DNA from: Janthinobacterium saanense
GTDB taxonomy: Bacteria > Pseudomonadota > Gammaproteobacteria > Burkholderiales > Burkholderiaceae_D
DNA length: 64,000 bases
Assembly: GCF_014200675.1 (NCBI RefSeq)
Contig: NZ_JACHCI010000011.1
Coordinates: 124,001 to 188,000, forward strand
Direction: 5' to 3'
The position numbers and the translations under genes are program-made. Under the pieces are notes generated by a model. That model did no database searches, was not told the DNA's origin, and worked only from the letters and a program-made list of their open reading frames with translations. Numbering within the stretch: position 1 is the first letter of the stretch; each line of letters begins with the position of its first letter. Shown here piece by piece: positions 62,711-64,000 of this stretch.

Positions 62711-63922
62711 CTATACCACGCCTGTAGCTTGATTCGGCTGGTCGACGTCGTGGTCGGGCCTGTCTTCGCTCTTCGGCGACGGCCACAAGCCGGCCGGACG
62801 GGTAAGCATGATCACCACCATGGCCAGGCCGTACAGCAACTGGCGCAACACTTCCGCGTCGATGATGACCTCGCCGAACAGCGCTTGCTGGGCCGGCTCG
62901 ACCACGTGGCGCAGCACTTCAGGAATCGAGGCCAGGATCACGCCGCCCAGAATCACGCCCGGGATATGGCCGATGCCACCCAGTACTACCATCGCCAGCA
63001 CGGCGATCGATTCGGTCAAACTAAACGATTCCGGCGCCACAAACCCCTGGAAGGAGGCAAACATGGCGCCCGCCACGCCGCCAAACGAAGCGCCCATGGA
63101 AAACGCCAGCAGTTTCACGTTGCGCGTGTTGATGCCCATGGCCTTGGCGGCGATCTCGTCTTCGCGGATGGCCACCCAGGCGCGGCCCAGGCGCGAATGC
63201 TGCAAACGGCTGGTGACAAACACGATGGCAACACACAACAACAGGAACAGGAAGTAATAGGCATTGACGGATGGCATGGAAAAACCACCGAGCATCACCG
63301 TGCTGTTGCTGCCCGCCTCGCCGGCCAGGTTGACGCCGAAGATGCGGATCGGGTCTATCATATTGATGCCCTGCGCGCCGTTCGTGAAATTGATGGGCTC
63401 ATTCAGATTGCCCATGAAAATACGGATGATCTCGCCAAAACCCAGAGTCACGATGGCCAGGTAGTCGCCGCGCAACTTCAAGGTGGGCGCGCCCAGCAAG
63501 GCGCCGAACAGGCCGGCCAGGGCCGCGGCCAGCGGCACGATGGCCCAGACCGACAAGTGGATGCCGTTCTCGCGGATTTCCGGTCCCAGCACATGCACCA
63601 GGAAATTGCCCAATCCCGGGTACTCGTTGACCACCGATTCGAGCAGGATGGCAAACTGGGGCGAGGCCAGCAAGCCCGTCAGGTAGGCGCCCACCGCATA
63701 AAACGCGATGTAGCCCAGGTCAAGCAAGCCGGCAAAGCCCACCACGATGTTCAGGCCCAGGGCCAGCATGATGTAGAGCAATGCCATGTCGACGATGCGC
63801 ACCCAGGAATTGCCGAACTGGGCGGCAAAGAAGGGAAAGACCATCAGCAAGGCGGCCAGGCCCAGCATGCCCAGATAGGCTTTGGTGGGATTTTTTTTGA
63901 CGTCGAAATCGAGTAATGCCAT
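62711..63922 (-). CDS. livM: Branched-chain amino-acid ABC transporter permease LivM
   Basis: LivM permease of 403 residues with about ten helices. Family motifs are LGLNIVVGFAGLLDLGYIAF, TLKLRGDYLAIVTLGFGEI, GRAWVAIREDEIAAKAMGIN and VLGGIGHIPGVILGG. GGAG lies upstream of the ATG. It follows the livH gene by 20 bases. Confidence 0.95.
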   Translation of the reverse strand: MALLDFDVKKNPTKAYLGMLGLAALLMVFPFFAAQFGNSWVRIVDMALLYIMLALGLNIVVGFAGLLDLGYIAFYAVGAYLTGLLASPQFAILLESVVNEYPGLGNFLVHVLGPEIRENGIHLSVWAIVPLAAALAGLFGALLGAPTLKLRGDYLAIVTLGFGEIIRIFMGNLNEPINFTNGAQGINMIDPIRIFGVNLAGEAGSNSTVMLGGFSMPSVNAYYFLFLLLCVAIVFVTSRLQHSRLGRAWVAIREDEIAAKAMGINTRNVKLLAFSMGASFGGVAGAMFASFQGFVAPESFSLTESIAVLAMVVLGGIGHIPGVILGGVILASIPEVLRHVVEPAQQALFGEVIIDAEVLRQLLYGLAMVVIMLTRPAGLWPSPKSEDRPDHDVDQPNQATGVV

Positions 63923-63942
63923 GTTCAGCTCCAGGAATGACG

Positions 63943-64000
63943 TCAGGCGCGGTCGGCCACGCGTTCGCCCATGATGCCGGACGGACGCAGGGTCAACACG
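63943..64000 (-). CDS. livH: Branched-chain amino-acid ABC transporter permease LivH (C-terminal end only)
   Basis: The window edge contains only the last 18 codons, ending LTLRPSGIMGERVADRA. The RPSGxxGE tail and the position upstream of livM in the usual livHMGF order support LivH; the rest lies beyond the window. Confidence 0.7.
   Translation of the reverse strand, partial: VLTLRPSGIMGERVADRA

Overview
The window reads as chromosomal DNA of a high-GC betaproteobacterium of the family Oxalobacteraceae, most likely Janthinobacterium or a close relative (Duganella, Massilia). The pointers are a complete alpha-hydroxyketone quorum-sensing locus of the Jqs type (autoinducer synthase, sensor kinase, response regulator), a phasin gene, the ribF-ileS-lspA-coaBC-dut block, and aat next to bpt. 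Nothing here looks plasmid- or phage-borne. There is no rRNA, CRISPR array or intact insertion sequence; the one defence-type locus, an AbiE toxin-antitoxin module, is a deletion remnant.

Layout, left to right. 0-4 kb: rmuC and a group II truncated globin (minus strand), a small GIY-YIG-like gene and a MarR regulator. 2.9-6.6 kb: jqsA (minus) divergent from jqsS-jqsR (plus). 6.6-10.2 kb: adenine deaminase followed by a large FtsX-type permease (minus). 10.7-15.6 kb: the stress/stationary-phase trio prkA-yeaH-spoVR. 16.1-20.0 kb: tonB-exbB-exbD1-exbD2 and a secreted TPR protein. 20.2-28.7 kb: ribF, ileS, lspA, coaBC, dut, a degenerate M48-like lipoprotein and an AlkA glycosylase, with a 44-residue membrane protein on the other strand. 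28.7-34.8 kb: accessory genes (two MFS exporters with neighbouring regulators, Mug glycosylase, the AbiE remnant). 34.9-35.2 kb: two tandem initiator tRNA genes. 35.4-43.1 kb: Nudix hydrolase, aat, bpt, a tricorn-like peptidase on the opposite strand, pyrD, and a Tas-like aldo-keto reductase. 43.4-48.4 kb: TonB-dependent receptor, chemotaxis receptor, thioesterase. 48.5-55.7 kb: an aldo-keto reductase, then the sulfate-assimilation block (sbp, alpha/beta hydrolase, 1-Cys peroxiredoxin, cysT-cysW-cysA, CysB-type regulator), all minus. 55.9-61.1 kb: diacylglycerol kinase, IclR regulator, PbpG-type peptidase, nitroreductase, DMT transporter, phasin. 61.2-64.0 kb: livH(partial)-livM-livG-livF.

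Functional groups: cell-density signalling (jqsA/S/R); TonB energy transduction with a receptor 24 kb away; sulfate uptake with thiol-redox genes embedded; translation and N-degron functions (ileS, initiator tRNAs, aat, bpt); DNA repair (rmuC, alkA, mug, dut); PHA storage (phasin) beside branched-chain amino-acid uptake.

The items most worth a second look are the jqs intergenic region with paired repeats, the AbiE remnant that keeps its operator, the initiator tRNA pair differing only at base 1, the phasin promoter flanked by two near-identical TGC-N3-GCA sites, a strong terminator directly in front of the TPR gene of the tonB cluster, an M48-like lipoprotein lacking its zinc ligands, and a structured ~120-bp inverted repeat after the TonB-dependent receptor. 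All assignments come from reading the sequence; no database search was run.
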